Shown piece by piece: positions 43,693 to 53,539 of a stretch of 64,000 nucleotides of DNA (positions within the stretch are counted from its first letter, which is position 1; every line of letters begins with the position of its first letter). The translations under genes and the position numbers were made by a program. The stretch comes from Paracoccaceae bacterium (GTDB lineage: Bacteria > Pseudomonadota > Alphaproteobacteria > Rhodobacterales > Rhodobacteraceae), in NCBI GenBank assembly GCA_014762635.1, contig JABURR010000039.1:1-64000 (forward strand), given 5' to 3'. The notes beneath the pieces are model-generated. The model worked only from the letters and a program-made list of their open reading frames with translations, had not been told where the DNA came from and searched no databases.

Positions 43693-44370
43693 ATGAGCAG
43701 TACAACACGCCTTGCCAGTTACAACATCCGGAAATGCCGGGGACTCGACCGACGCCGTCGGCCGGGACGAATCCTTGATATCCTGAACGATATCGGCGCC
43801 GATATCATCGCCTTGCAAGAAGCCGACCGCAGGCTCGGGGCGCGCCCCGCCGCCCTGCCCGCCCGGATGATCGAGCAGGAAACCGATTTCCAGGCCGTAC
43901 CGCTGGCGAGGAACCACGTCAGCCTTGGTTGGCACGGCAACGCGGTGCTGGTGAAAAAGGGGATCGAGGCCCGCAACTTCCGCCATATCCACCTGCCGGG
44001 GTTCGAGCCGCGCGGCGCCGTGGCGCTGGACGTGGGCGATCTTACGGTGGTGGCCGTTCACCTCGGGCTGCGGCGGCGCGACCGGCTGACCCAGCTTGCC
44101 CATATCCGCGATGAAGTCGGCGCGGCCCGGCGCACCGTGATCCTGGGAGATTTCAACGAATGGTCCCCCCGCCGCGGCATGGAACCGCTGGAGGATCACT
44201 ACGCCATCCACGCCCCCGGCCGCAGCTTCCACGCTGCCCGGCCCGTGGCCGCGCTGGATCGTTTCGCGCTGGGGTCGGACCTAGAACTCAGGGATGCAGG
44301 CGTGATCGAGACGAAACTCAGCCGGATCGCCTCGGATCACCTGCCCGTCTGGGCGGATGTCTCGGGCTGA
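43693..44370 (+). CDS. Endonuclease/exonuclease/phosphatase-family protein
   Basis: This 225-residue EEP-superfamily hydrolase has L-A-S-Y-N-I-R-K-C-R-G at the N-terminus (metal Asn), I-I-A-L-Q-E-A-D (metal Glu), I-L-G-D-F-N-E-W (catalytic Asp/Asn) and C-terminal I-A-S-D-H-L-P-V-W-A (catalytic His). It should cleave phosphodiesters or phosphomonoesters; DNA, RNA, lipids or inositol phosphates are possible. There is no signal peptide. Its 3' end overlaps the convergent EamA gene by 34 bases. Confidence 0.88.
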   Translation: MSSTTRLASYNIRKCRGLDRRRRPGRILDILNDIGADIIALQEADRRLGARPAALPARMIEQETDFQAVPLARNHVSLGWHGNAVLVKKGIEARNFRHIHLPGFEPRGAVALDVGDLTVVAVHLGLRRRDRLTQLAHIRDEVGAARRTVILGDFNEWSPRRGMEPLEDHYAIHAPGRSFHAARPVAALDRFALGSDLELRDAGVIETKLSRIASDHLPVWADVSG

Positions 44371-45260
44371 CGGCGTGGCGGGCGGTTGATGAGGGCGATG
44401 CCCACCGCCACCAGCACCAATGCGCCAAGGATACCAGTTGAGACCTCCTCCCCCAGCAGCGCCCAGCCCATGAACACCCCGAAGATCGGTGTCAGGAAGC
44501 TGAACGAGGCCACGCTCGAGGCCGGGTAGATCGTCAGGATCCAGAGCCAGAACAGGTAGGCGCCCGAGGCCACCACCACGATCTGGAACGCCATACCCCA
44601 AAGGTGAATGGGCTGCACATCGCGCATCATTGGCCCAAAGAAGAACGACGCGCCCACCAGCACCAGTGCCGAGATCGTCAATTGCCAGAAGAGCTGCGTC
44701 TCGGGCGGCACTGTGATCAGCTTCGTGCCCCGCGCACAGAGCGCGATCCCCGCCCAGGCGATCGCTGCGAGAAGTGCGAAAAGATCGCCGACAAGGCTTG
44801 CCTGCCCGCCGGACGCGCCGTCGCGGTCGAGGATCGCCCAGGTGACGCCCGCAAAGGCCAGCGCAAGGCCCAGCGATTTCTGCCGGGTCATCCGCTCACC
44901 GGGCAGGATCAGATGCGCCCCCAGCGCCAGCCAGAGGGGCATGGAGTAGAAGATCACGCTGGTCCGCGCCACGGTGGTCAGGTCCAGTGCGATGAAAAGG
45001 AACAGGAATTCGGCCGAAAAGACCATTCCGATCAGGATACCCGCCGGGATCGTCTCGCGCGTGAAAACCAGCTTCTTTCCCCGCGCCCAGAGGAACAGCG
45101 CGATGCAGACCATCGCCCCGGCCGAGCGCAGACCCGCGAAGAACACCGGCTGAAACCCGTCGTTCACCACCTTGATGACAACCTGGTTGAACGCCAGGAT
45201 CAGCGTGAAGACAAGCAGCGAGACCAGGCCGAAGCCGTCGATGTGATCCTTGCGTTCCAT
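44337..45260 (-). CDS. EamA/DMT-family transporter
   Basis: This 307-residue inner-membrane protein has ten helices in two EamA repeats (V-V-I-K-V-V-N-D-G-F-Q-P-V-F-F-A-G-L-R early, and F-L-T-P-I-F-G-V-F-M-G-W-A-L-L-G-E-E late). It is unlike the EamA proteins at 8926 and 45874 in detail, so likely carries a different metabolite. ATG at 45260 (M-E-R-K-D-H-I) is preferred to an upstream TTG. It is divergent from the Fur-family gene with a 120-base gap. Confidence 0.85.
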   Translation of the reverse strand: MERKDHIDGFGLVSLLVFTLILAFNQVVIKVVNDGFQPVFFAGLRSAGAMVCIALFLWARGKKLVFTRETIPAGILIGMVFSAEFLFLFIALDLTTVARTSVIFYSMPLWLALGAHLILPGERMTRQKSLGLALAFAGVTWAILDRDGASGGQASLVGDLFALLAAIAWAGIALCARGTKLITVPPETQLFWQLTISALVLVGASFFFGPMMRDVQPIHLWGMAFQIVVVASGAYLFWLWILTIYPASSVASFSFLTPIFGVFMGWALLGEEVSTGILGALVLVAVGIALINRPPRRQPETSAQTGR

Positions 45261-45345
45261 GCCCGCCACAGGAGAGTGCGCCGCGGCAACTGTCAAGCCA
45301 CGGTAATTCCGCTTGCATCGATTTCATGTTTTCGGCAGTTGGGGC

Positions 45346-45361
45346 GTCCTTTAGTAAGGAC
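45346..45361. promoter_or_regulatory. Palindrome GTCCTT-N4-AAGGAC before the Fur-family gene
   Basis: A perfect six-base inverted repeat with four-base centre ends 19 bases before the Fur-family start codon. It may be an autoregulatory operator or a leader hairpin; it does not match the classical Fur box or the Mur site well enough to assign. Confidence 0.35.
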
Positions 45362-45380
45362 CGAAAGACCGGACAGGACG

Positions 45381-45803
45381 ATGACGAAGAGCATTCTCCA
45401 GCGCTGTGAGAACCGCGGCCTGCGCATGACCGAGCAACGCAAGGTCATCGCCGGTGTGCTGGAAGAGTCCGACGATCACCCGGACGTGGAGGAACTTTAC
45501 GCCCGCGCCAGCGCCGTCGATCCGCGGATTTCGCTGGCGACGGTCTATCGCACGGTGAAACTGTTCGAAGAGTCCGGCATCCTCGACAAGCTGGATTTCG
45601 GCGATGGACGCGCGCGCTATGAAACCTCGGACCGCGACCACCACGACCACCTGATCGACCTGAACACCGGCCAGGTGATCGAATTCGTGGACGAGGAAAT
45701 CGAGGCCCTGCAGGAAAAGATCGCGCGCAAGCTGGGCTACCGGCTCAAGGGGCACCGGATGGAACTCTACGGCGTTCCGCTGAAAAATTCCGACAAAGAC
45801 TAG
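45381..45803 (+). CDS. fur: Fur-family metalloregulator (Fur/Mur type)
   Basis: This 140-residue protein has the N-terminal winged helix (R-C-E-N-R-G-L-R-M-T-E-Q-R-K-V-I, H-P-D-V-E-E-L-Y, S-L-A-T-V-Y-R-T-V-K-L-F-E) and the C-terminal metal/dimer domain with D-H-H-D-H-L-I-D-L and I-E-F. It has no C-x-x-C zinc pairs, as in alphaproteobacterial Fur/Mur proteins that respond mainly to manganese. It presumably represses metal uptake genes; the iron-binding protein gene at 38317 could be a target but lacks a recognisable box. GGACAGG precedes the ATG. Confidence 0.85.
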   Translation: MTKSILQRCENRGLRMTEQRKVIAGVLEESDDHPDVEELYARASAVDPRISLATVYRTVKLFEESGILDKLDFGDGRARYETSDRDHHDHLIDLNTGQVIEFVDEEIEALQEKIARKLGYRLKGHRMELYGVPLKNSDKD

Positions 45804-45873
45804 CCTGCCCATTTCCCTTCCCCGCTCGGGGCGTTAGGACGGGCGCGAAATTCGTGAAAGGGCGAGGTCCGCA

Positions 45874-48083
<2,210 letters not shown>

Positions 48084-48104
48084 TCCCGCACCAAGCGTGA
48101 CAGG

Positions 48105-48130
48105 AACCCCCGCCCAACGGCGGGGGTTTT
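48105..48130 (+). terminator. Rho-independent terminator after eno
   Basis: AACCCCCGCC, a CAAC loop and GGCGGGGGTT make a perfect ten-base stem followed by TTTTCG. It lies 22 bases after the enolase stop. Confidence 0.92.
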
Positions 48131-48225
48131 CGTTTGCGCCCATGAACTTGATCCCTGTCAAAGCCAAACCCGCACCAACCGCCGAAACTGTCTTTCAAAC
48201 AGAAACAGACAGAAAGGCTATCGTC

Positions 48226-48390
48226 ATGACCAAGGCATTCACGGCGCTTCTCGCCGCGCTGACCGTCCTCGCCTCATGCGCGACGACCGAATACCCGCTC
48301 TCGGGCGAGGAATGCGGCCCCAGCGATCCGGTGCAGACCCTAGACGCGGGCGACTGCACACTGCCCAACACGGGCACGGGCACCATGTAA
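48226..48390 (+). CDS. Small lipoprotein
   Basis: This 54-residue product has a lysine-starting signal peptide (M-T-K-A-F-T-A-L-L-A-A-L-T-V) and a lipobox L-A-S-C, giving a mature peptide of only about 35 residues that contains two further cysteines (E-E-C-G and G-D-C-T). AGAAAGG precedes the ATG by eight bases, supporting this start over upstream in-frame codons. I cannot assign a family; similar short entericidin-like or Rhodobacterales lipoproteins are known, but the cysteines set it apart. It lies alone between the enolase terminator and the haloacid dehalogenase gene. Confidence 0.65.
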   Translation: MTKAFTALLAALTVLASCATTEYPLSGEECGPSDPVQTLDAGDCTLPNTGTGTM

Positions 48391-48429
48391 CCCATTGCGC
48401 TTTGCCGCCATCCGCGCCAGTTTCGCGGC

Positions 48430-49110
48430 ATGGTGGACGCATATATATTCGACGTGTTCGGCACCTGCGTGGATTGGCGCGAGAGCGTCGCGCGCGAGGT
48501 GGCCGAACATCTTCCCGGCGTGGATGCCCACGCCTTTGCCGATGCGTGGCGGGGCGAGTACCAGCCCGCGATGGAGCGTATCCGCGCGGGCGGGCGCGGC
48601 TACGTGGCGCTGGACGATCTGCACATGGAAAACCTTGCGATCGTATCCGAGCGGTTCGGCGTGACAGCCCCCGACCCCGAGGCGCTGAACCGCGCGTGGG
48701 AGAAGCTCGATCCATGGCCCGACACGGTGGCGGGGCTGACCGCGCTGAAACGTCAGGCGATCATCGCGCCCTGCTCCAACGGGTCGATCGCGCTGATGAC
48801 CCGGCTCGCGCGCCATGGCGGTCTGCCGTGGGACTGCATCCTCGGGGCCGAGATCGCGCAGGACTACAAGACCAAGCCTGTCGTCTACCTCGCCTCCTGC
48901 GCGGCACTGCGGCTACCGCCCGAGCGGGTGATGATGGTCGCCGCCCATAACGATGACCTGGAAGCGGCCCGTGTGCTGGGGCTGAAGACCGGCTTCGTAC
49001 CCCGGCCCACCGAATACGGCCCCAACCAGACCACGGATCTGGAACCGAGCGCGGATTGGGACGTGATCGCCACGGATCTCCAGGACCTCGCCGCACAGGT
49101 GGGCGCGTGA
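48430..49110 (+). CDS. Haloacid dehalogenase type II
   Basis: This 226-residue L-2-haloacid dehalogenase-type HAD enzyme has the nucleophile in Y-I-F-D-V-F-G-T-C-V-D-W, the motif-II serine/asparagine C-S-N-G-S, and the motif-III lysine in D-Y-K-T-K-P. The V-A-A-H-N-D-D-L-E-A-A-R region is typical of dehalogenases, which have His-Asn before the Asp pair, rather than of phosphatases. It may remove halogen from 2-haloacids. The stop overlaps the GTG start of a cupin gene. Confidence 0.88.
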   Translation: MVDAYIFDVFGTCVDWRESVAREVAEHLPGVDAHAFADAWRGEYQPAMERIRAGGRGYVALDDLHMENLAIVSERFGVTAPDPEALNRAWEKLDPWPDTVAGLTALKRQAIIAPCSNGSIALMTRLARHGGLPWDCILGAEIAQDYKTKPVVYLASCAALRLPPERVMMVAAHNDDLEAARVLGLKTGFVPRPTEYGPNQTTDLEPSADWDVIATDLQDLAAQVGA

Positions 49111-49529
49111 CGGCGGACGAGATCATCTCAACCCTCGGCCTTGCTCCACACCCCGAGGGCGGCTGGTTCCGCGAAACCTGGCGCGCCGAGGCGGCCACTG
49201 GCGAACGGGCCGCAGGCACCGCGATCTATTTCCTGCTGAAAGCCGGGGAACGCAGCCACTGGCACCGGGTCGACGCCGACGAGATCTGGCACCACTACGC
49301 GGGCGCGCCATTGCTGCTACGCATCGCGGAAACCGAGGCCGGTCCCGCGGAAACCCGGCGTCTCGGCCCGGACGTCGCGGGCTGCGAACGCCCCCAGGTC
49401 CTCGTCCCTGCCCATCACTGGCAAGCCGCCGAAACCACCGGCGACTGGACGCTTGTGGGCTGCACCGTTTCGCCCGGCTTCCAGTTCGAGGGCTTCGAAC
49501 TGGCCGCGCCAGCCTTCAACATTCCCTGA
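49107..49529 (+). CDS. DUF985 cupin-domain protein
   Basis: This 140-residue cupin-fold protein starts at GTG, overlapping the dehalogenase stop by four bases. It shows the DUF985 pattern P-H-P-E-G-G-W-F-R-E-T-W, R-S-H-W-H-R-V-D-A-D-E-I-W-H-H-Y (metal-binding histidines and glutamate) and V-S-P-G-F-Q-F-E-G-F-E-L. It is a cytoplasmic protein of unknown reaction; the coupling to the dehalogenase suggests shared substrates, but this is inference. Confidence 0.82.
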   Translation: MTADEIISTLGLAPHPEGGWFRETWRAEAATGERAAGTAIYFLLKAGERSHWHRVDADEIWHHYAGAPLLLRIAETEAGPAETRRLGPDVAGCERPQVLVPAHHWQAAETTGDWTLVGCTVSPGFQFEGFELAAPAFNIP

Positions 49530-49546
49530 ATTCAGAGAAAACAGTT

Positions 49547-49561
49547 TGTTTCCTGGAAACA
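49547..49561. promoter_or_regulatory. Perfect palindrome upstream of an orphan membrane-protein gene
   Basis: TGTTTCC-T-GGAAACA is a perfect 15-base palindrome 38 bases before the gene at 49599. Overlapping it, ACATCTA (49559-49565) pairs with TAGATGT (49591-49597) directly before the start codon. The first may be an operator, the second a leader hairpin. No regulator is identified. Confidence 0.45.
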
Positions 49562-49598
49562 TCTAAATAGGGCAGCAGTCCTTCCCCATATAGATGTT

Positions 49599-49985
49599 AT
49601 GACCATTAACAATGCGACGCTTCTGCGCGCCCGGCTGCAAACGTGGCTGGACGCGCATCTGAAGGATATTGCCATGATCGCAGTGCTTGGCGCCGGGTGC
49701 GCGGGGTTCGGGCTGTTCTATATGCGCGTCCCCGAGAACCTCGGCTACCACCTGGCGACGATCACCCATGTGGAGGCCAGCTTCGCCTCGAAGGCGCCGG
49801 GTATCCGGCTCTGGGCGAAAACCGACGACGGACGGATGATCATCGTCAGAAGCCGCCGCTACAACGCGGGGGTGCGTGAAGGCGCGATGATCTGTGTGCA
49901 GCGGCTGCGCGACAAGCTGCGCGGCCGGACCTGGCACCAGTTCGCGCTGCCGAAACGCTGCGAGGCTTTCCTGAACGCCCCCTAA
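49599..49985 (+). CDS. Uncharacterised membrane-anchored protein
   Basis: This 128-residue protein has a short amphipathic N-terminus, one hydrophobic segment (about 25-42, I-A-M-I-A-V-L-G-A-G-C-A-G-F-G-L-F-Y) and a C-terminal domain of about 75 residues that reads as beta strands (R-M-I-I-V-R-S-R-R-Y, I-C-V-Q-R-L-R). Two cysteines (97, 121) lie in the soluble part. I do not recognise a family. There is no ribosome-binding site before the ATG, which directly follows an inverted repeat; a strong terminator follows. It is monocistronic. Confidence 0.6.
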   Translation: MTINNATLLRARLQTWLDAHLKDIAMIAVLGAGCAGFGLFYMRVPENLGYHLATITHVEASFASKAPGIRLWAKTDDGRMIIVRSRRYNAGVREGAMICVQRLRDKLRGRTWHQFALPKRCEAFLNAP

Positions 49986-49998
49986 CCCGGGGGCCGCA

Positions 49999-50028
49999 AC
50001 AGGCGCGGTTTGACCGCGCCTGTCCTTT
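49999..50028 (+). terminator. Rho-independent terminator
   Basis: ACAGGCGCGGT, a three-base loop and ACCGCGCCTGT form a perfect 11-base stem followed by CCTTTTG. It ends the membrane-protein transcript and separates it from the convergent reductase gene. Confidence 0.9.
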
Positions 50029-50036
50029 TGCAGGCC

Positions 50037-50909
50037 TCAGCCCATGCTCCGCAGGCGCTTGATCAGCGAGGACGTATCCCAGCGATTCCCGCCCAGCTTC
50101 TGCACGTCCTTGTAGAACTGGTCCACCAGCGCCGTCACCGGCAGGGACGCGCCGTTCTCATCCGCCGTATCAAGGCAGATGCCCAGATCCTTGCGCATCC
50201 AGTCCACCGCGAAGCCGAAATCGAACTTGTCGTCGATCATGGTCTCATAGCGGTTCATCATCTGCCAGCTTCCGGCCGCGCCGCCGCCGATCACGTCGAT
50301 CACCGCGCGGGAATCGAGGCCCGCCTTCTCGGCGAAATGCAGCCCTTCGGCGAGGCCCTGAACGAGGCCCGCGATGCAGATCTGGTTGACCATCTTGGTC
50401 AACTGGCCCGACCCGCTTTCGCCCAGACGACGGCAGGCCTTGGCATAGGCGTCGATCACCGGCTCGGCCCGGCCATAGGCGCCTTCTTCACCGCCGCACA
50501 TGACGACCAGCTGGCCGTTTTCGGCCCCCGCCTGCCCGCCCGAGATCGGCGCATCCACGAAGGCCACGCCCTTCTCGGCGGCCAGCGCGTGCAATTCGCG
50601 GGTCACCTTGGCCGACACGGTGGTGTGGTCGACGAAAACCGTCCCCTCGGCCATCCCGGCAAAAGCGCCATCATCGCCCTTGCAGACCGAGCGCAGGTCG
50701 TCGTCATTGCCCACGCAGGACATGACAAATTCCGCACCCTCGGCGGCCTCGCGCGGGGTTTTCGCAGCCTTGCCGCCATGTTCCGCCGCCCATTTTTCGG
50801 CCTTGGCGAAAGTGCGGTTGTAGACCGTCACCTCGTGACCCGCCTTCGCCAGGTGCCCCGCCATCGGGTATCCCATGACCCCGAGCCCCAGAAATGCAAC
50901 CTTCGCCAT
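50037..50909 (-). CDS. 3-hydroxyisobutyrate-dehydrogenase-family NAD(P)-dependent reductase
   Basis: This 290-residue beta-hydroxyacid dehydrogenase has the Rossmann motif F-L-G-L-G-V-M-G-Y-P-M-A, substrate motif D-A-P-I-S-G-G-Q-A-G-A, catalytic lysine in G-Q-L-T-K-M-V-N-Q-I and the C-terminal D-F-x-F-A-V-D-W-M-R-K-D-L segment. It may act on 3-hydroxyisobutyrate, tartronate semialdehyde or a related acid; the specificity cannot be decided here. ATG at 50909 follows GGAGG; upstream in-frame residues are not part of the family. Divergent from the penicillin-acylase gene. Confidence 0.88.
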   Translation of the reverse strand: MAKVAFLGLGVMGYPMAGHLAKAGHEVTVYNRTFAKAEKWAAEHGGKAAKTPREAAEGAEFVMSCVGNDDDLRSVCKGDDGAFAGMAEGTVFVDHTTVSAKVTRELHALAAEKGVAFVDAPISGGQAGAENGQLVVMCGGEEGAYGRAEPVIDAYAKACRRLGESGSGQLTKMVNQICIAGLVQGLAEGLHFAEKAGLDSRAVIDVIGGGAAGSWQMMNRYETMIDDKFDFGFAVDWMRKDLGICLDTADENGASLPVTALVDQFYKDVQKLGGNRWDTSSLIKRLRSMG

Positions 50910-50987
50910 GTCTTTCCTCCCGCTTCGCATTGGCCTAAGTTCGCTCCTAAGTAACGGCTCGGCCGCGCACGTCAACAACAGGCACTC

Positions 50988-53447
50988 ATGGTACTCGTTT
51001 TTCGCTGGCTTCTCAGGTTCTTCACTGGCGCAGTTCTGCTAGGGCTGGCCACCTTCGCGGGGGCCTTGTGGCTGGCTGGCCGCTCCTTGCCGGAATACAA
51101 CGCCGAGCACCCGGTCAGCGGCATCTCCGCCCCGGTGGAGATCGTGCGCGACAATGCCAACGTGCCGCATATCTTCGGCCAGAGCGACGAGGACGTCTAT
51201 TTCGGCCTCGGCTTCGCCCATGCGCAGGACCGGCTCTGGCAGATGATGATCCTGCGCCGCACCGCGCAGGGGCGCCTGTCCGAAGTCTTCGGCGAGCGCA
51301 CGGTCCGAATCGACGAGATCATGCGCCGGCTCGATTTCTACCGACTCGCGACCCAATCGGTAGAGGCGCAGGACGAGTATGCCCGCGCCGCGCTCACGGC
51401 CTATTCGGCGGGCGTGAACGCCTGGCTGACCCGCGTCAACGAAGAGGCCATGGGCCGCGGCGCGCCGGAGTTCTTCCTGTTCTCCAACCAGATCGCCCCC
51501 TGGCAGCCCGCCGATTCCATCGTCATGATCAAGATGATGGCGATGGAGCTCATGTCCCAGCTTGAGGACGAGGTGCTGCGCGCCCGAACCTCGCTTATGC
51601 TGTCAGAAGAGCGCGTGGCCGACATCCTGCCCGAGGCCCCTGGCGAAGGCGTGGCCGCCCTGCCCGACTATGCCGCGCTCTTCCCCGAGCTGCCGCGCTA
51701 TGCCGAAGCCGCGCCGCGCCCCGAGGATCCGCTCTGGCCCGCCAACACGCATGAACTTGCCGGGGCGTCGAACGTCTGGGCCGCCGATCCCTCGCGTTCG
51801 GCCGCGGGGGGCACGCTTCTGGCCAACGACCCGCACCTGGGCTTCTCGGCACCCGGATTCTGGTACCTGGCACGGATGGAGTTGCAGACCGGTGGCGTCA
51901 TCGGCGGCACGATCCCGGGCATCCCGGCGGTGCTGGTGGGCCGGGGCGAGCAGATGGGATGGGGCCTGACGTCTTCCTACATGGATGATCAGGACATCTT
52001 CATCGAGAAGCTGAACCCCGACAACCCCGACGAGGTGATGTCCCCGACGGGCTGGGAGCCGCTCCAGATCCGCAACTCGATCATCAACGTGAAGGACGCG
52101 GCTCCGGTCACGATCACCCTGCAATGGTCCGAAAACGGCCCGATCATCCCCGGCGACTATTTTGGACTGAATACCGTGACTCCGCGCGGCCACGTGGCCA
52201 GCCTTGCCTGGACGGCGCTTTCACCGCGCGACACCTCGATGTCCTCGGTCCTGCGGCTGATGCGGGCGCAGTCGGTCGAGGATGGCATCGCCGCCGGCGA
52301 ACTGTTCATCGCCCCCAGCCAGAACCTCACGCTGGCCGATGCGACCTCGATCGCGATGAAGACCGTGGGCGCCATGCCGAGACGGTCGTCCAACCACCAG
52401 AGCCAAGGGCGCATCCCCGCCCCCGGCTGGCTTGCCGTGAACCGCTGGCAGGGCCGCATGGGCTATGCCGCGAACCCCGAGTTCACCGCGCCCGAGGGCG
52501 GGATCGTCGGCAATACCAACAACAAGATGACCGACCGGCCCTTCCCGTTCCACGTCAGCTTCAATTACGGCGACACGCAGCGGGTCCAACGCTGGAACCG
52601 CCTGATGCAAAGCCGCGAGGTGCATACCCGCGAAAGCTTCATCGAGGCGCAGTTGGACACGGTCTCGATCTCGGCCCGAACCTTGCTGCCGCTGGTGGCC
52701 GCCGATCTCTGGTTCACCGGCGCCGCCGCGCCGGAAGGCACCCGCGAACATCAACGCCAGCGTGCGCTGGAGCTTCTGGCCGACTGGAACGGCGAGATGA
52801 ACGAGCACCTGCCCGAGCCGCTGATCTACTCGGCCTGGATGCGCGCCCTGCAGGACCGTCTGATCCGCGACGAGCTTGGCCCCCTCGCCCGCGAATTCAC
52901 CCATTTGGAGCCGCTGTTCGTGGAGCGGGTCTTCCGCGACGTGGATGGCGCCTCGGTCTGGTGCGACGTGATCCAGTCCGCCGCCACGGAAACCTGTGCC
53001 GAGATGGCGCGGCTGGCCCTTGACGACGCGCTGCTCTGGATCGACGAGAACTGGGGCGACGCGCTGGAATCGCTGCGCTGGGGCGACGCCCACGAGGCCG
53101 TTCACCGACACAAGGTGATGGGCGACATCCCGGGCCTTGGGTGGCTGGTGAACGTCCGCCAATCGACCTCGGGCGGGGACAATACCCTGATGCGGGGCAA
53201 GTCCGTGGGAACCGGGCCGAACCCGTTCCTGAACATCCATGGCGCGGGCTATCGCGGCGTCTATGATTTCGCCGACCCCGACAGTTCGGTCTTCATCACC
53301 GCCACCGGCCAGTCCGGCCATTTCCTGAGCAGCCATTACGATGATCTGGGTGAACTCTGGCGGCGTGGCGAATACATCCCCATGTCGCTCGACCCCGAGC
53401 TTGCCCGGGCGGCGGCTGTGGGCATCACCCTGCTGGAACCGCGCTGA
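50988..53447 (+). CDS. Penicillin-acylase-family N-terminal-nucleophile hydrolase
   Basis: This 819-residue Ntn hydrolase has an N-terminal hydrophobic anchor or signal (F-R-W-L-L-R-F-F-T-G-A-V-L-L-G-L-A), an alpha-chain part with G-L-G-F-A-H-A-Q-D-R-L-W-Q-M, and the autocleavage site G-A-S-N-V-W-A, where Ser261 becomes the beta-chain nucleophile. N-D-P-H-L and N-T-N-N-K-M hold further catalytic residues. It should be exported and self-process. Substrates could be beta-lactams, N-acylated amino acids or acyl-homoserine lactones. It is convergent with hflX across a short tandem-repeat interval. Confidence 0.92.
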   Translation: MVLVFRWLLRFFTGAVLLGLATFAGALWLAGRSLPEYNAEHPVSGISAPVEIVRDNANVPHIFGQSDEDVYFGLGFAHAQDRLWQMMILRRTAQGRLSEVFGERTVRIDEIMRRLDFYRLATQSVEAQDEYARAALTAYSAGVNAWLTRVNEEAMGRGAPEFFLFSNQIAPWQPADSIVMIKMMAMELMSQLEDEVLRARTSLMLSEERVADILPEAPGEGVAALPDYAALFPELPRYAEAAPRPEDPLWPANTHELAGASNVWAADPSRSAAGGTLLANDPHLGFSAPGFWYLARMELQTGGVIGGTIPGIPAVLVGRGEQMGWGLTSSYMDDQDIFIEKLNPDNPDEVMSPTGWEPLQIRNSIINVKDAAPVTITLQWSENGPIIPGDYFGLNTVTPRGHVASLAWTALSPRDTSMSSVLRLMRAQSVEDGIAAGELFIAPSQNLTLADATSIAMKTVGAMPRRSSNHQSQGRIPAPGWLAVNRWQGRMGYAANPEFTAPEGGIVGNTNNKMTDRPFPFHVSFNYGDTQRVQRWNRLMQSREVHTRESFIEAQLDTVSISARTLLPLVAADLWFTGAAAPEGTREHQRQRALELLADWNGEMNEHLPEPLIYSAWMRALQDRLIRDELGPLAREFTHLEPLFVERVFRDVDGASVWCDVIQSAATETCAEMARLALDDALLWIDENWGDALESLRWGDAHEAVHRHKVMGDIPGLGWLVNVRQSTSGGDNTLMRGKSVGTGPNPFLNIHGAGYRGVYDFADPDSSVFITATGQSGHFLSSHYDDLGELWRRGEYIPMSLDPELARAAAVGITLLEPR

Positions 53448-53473
53448 TCTGCACAGGTTCGCGGTCGGCAAAG

Positions 53474-53517
53474 TCCGATGAAATTCCGATGGAATTCCGA
53501 TAGTTTTCCGATTTGGA
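53474..53517. repeat. Four-copy 11-bp tandem repeat
   Basis: TCCGAT occurs at 53474, 53485, 53496 and 53507, exactly 11 bases apart, with A/T-rich spacers (GAAAT, GGAAT, AGTTT, TTGGA). It lies in the 92-base gap between convergent genes. The pitch is close to one DNA helical turn, so it could be a phased binding array, a curved segment or a local duplication. Confidence 0.85.
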
Positions 53518-53539
53518 TTTTCGGGGATTCCGGGCGGGG

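Noticed and set aside
45817-45832. CCCC-GCTC-GGGG hairpin after fur as terminator
   Set aside because: Four-base stem with no following T-run.
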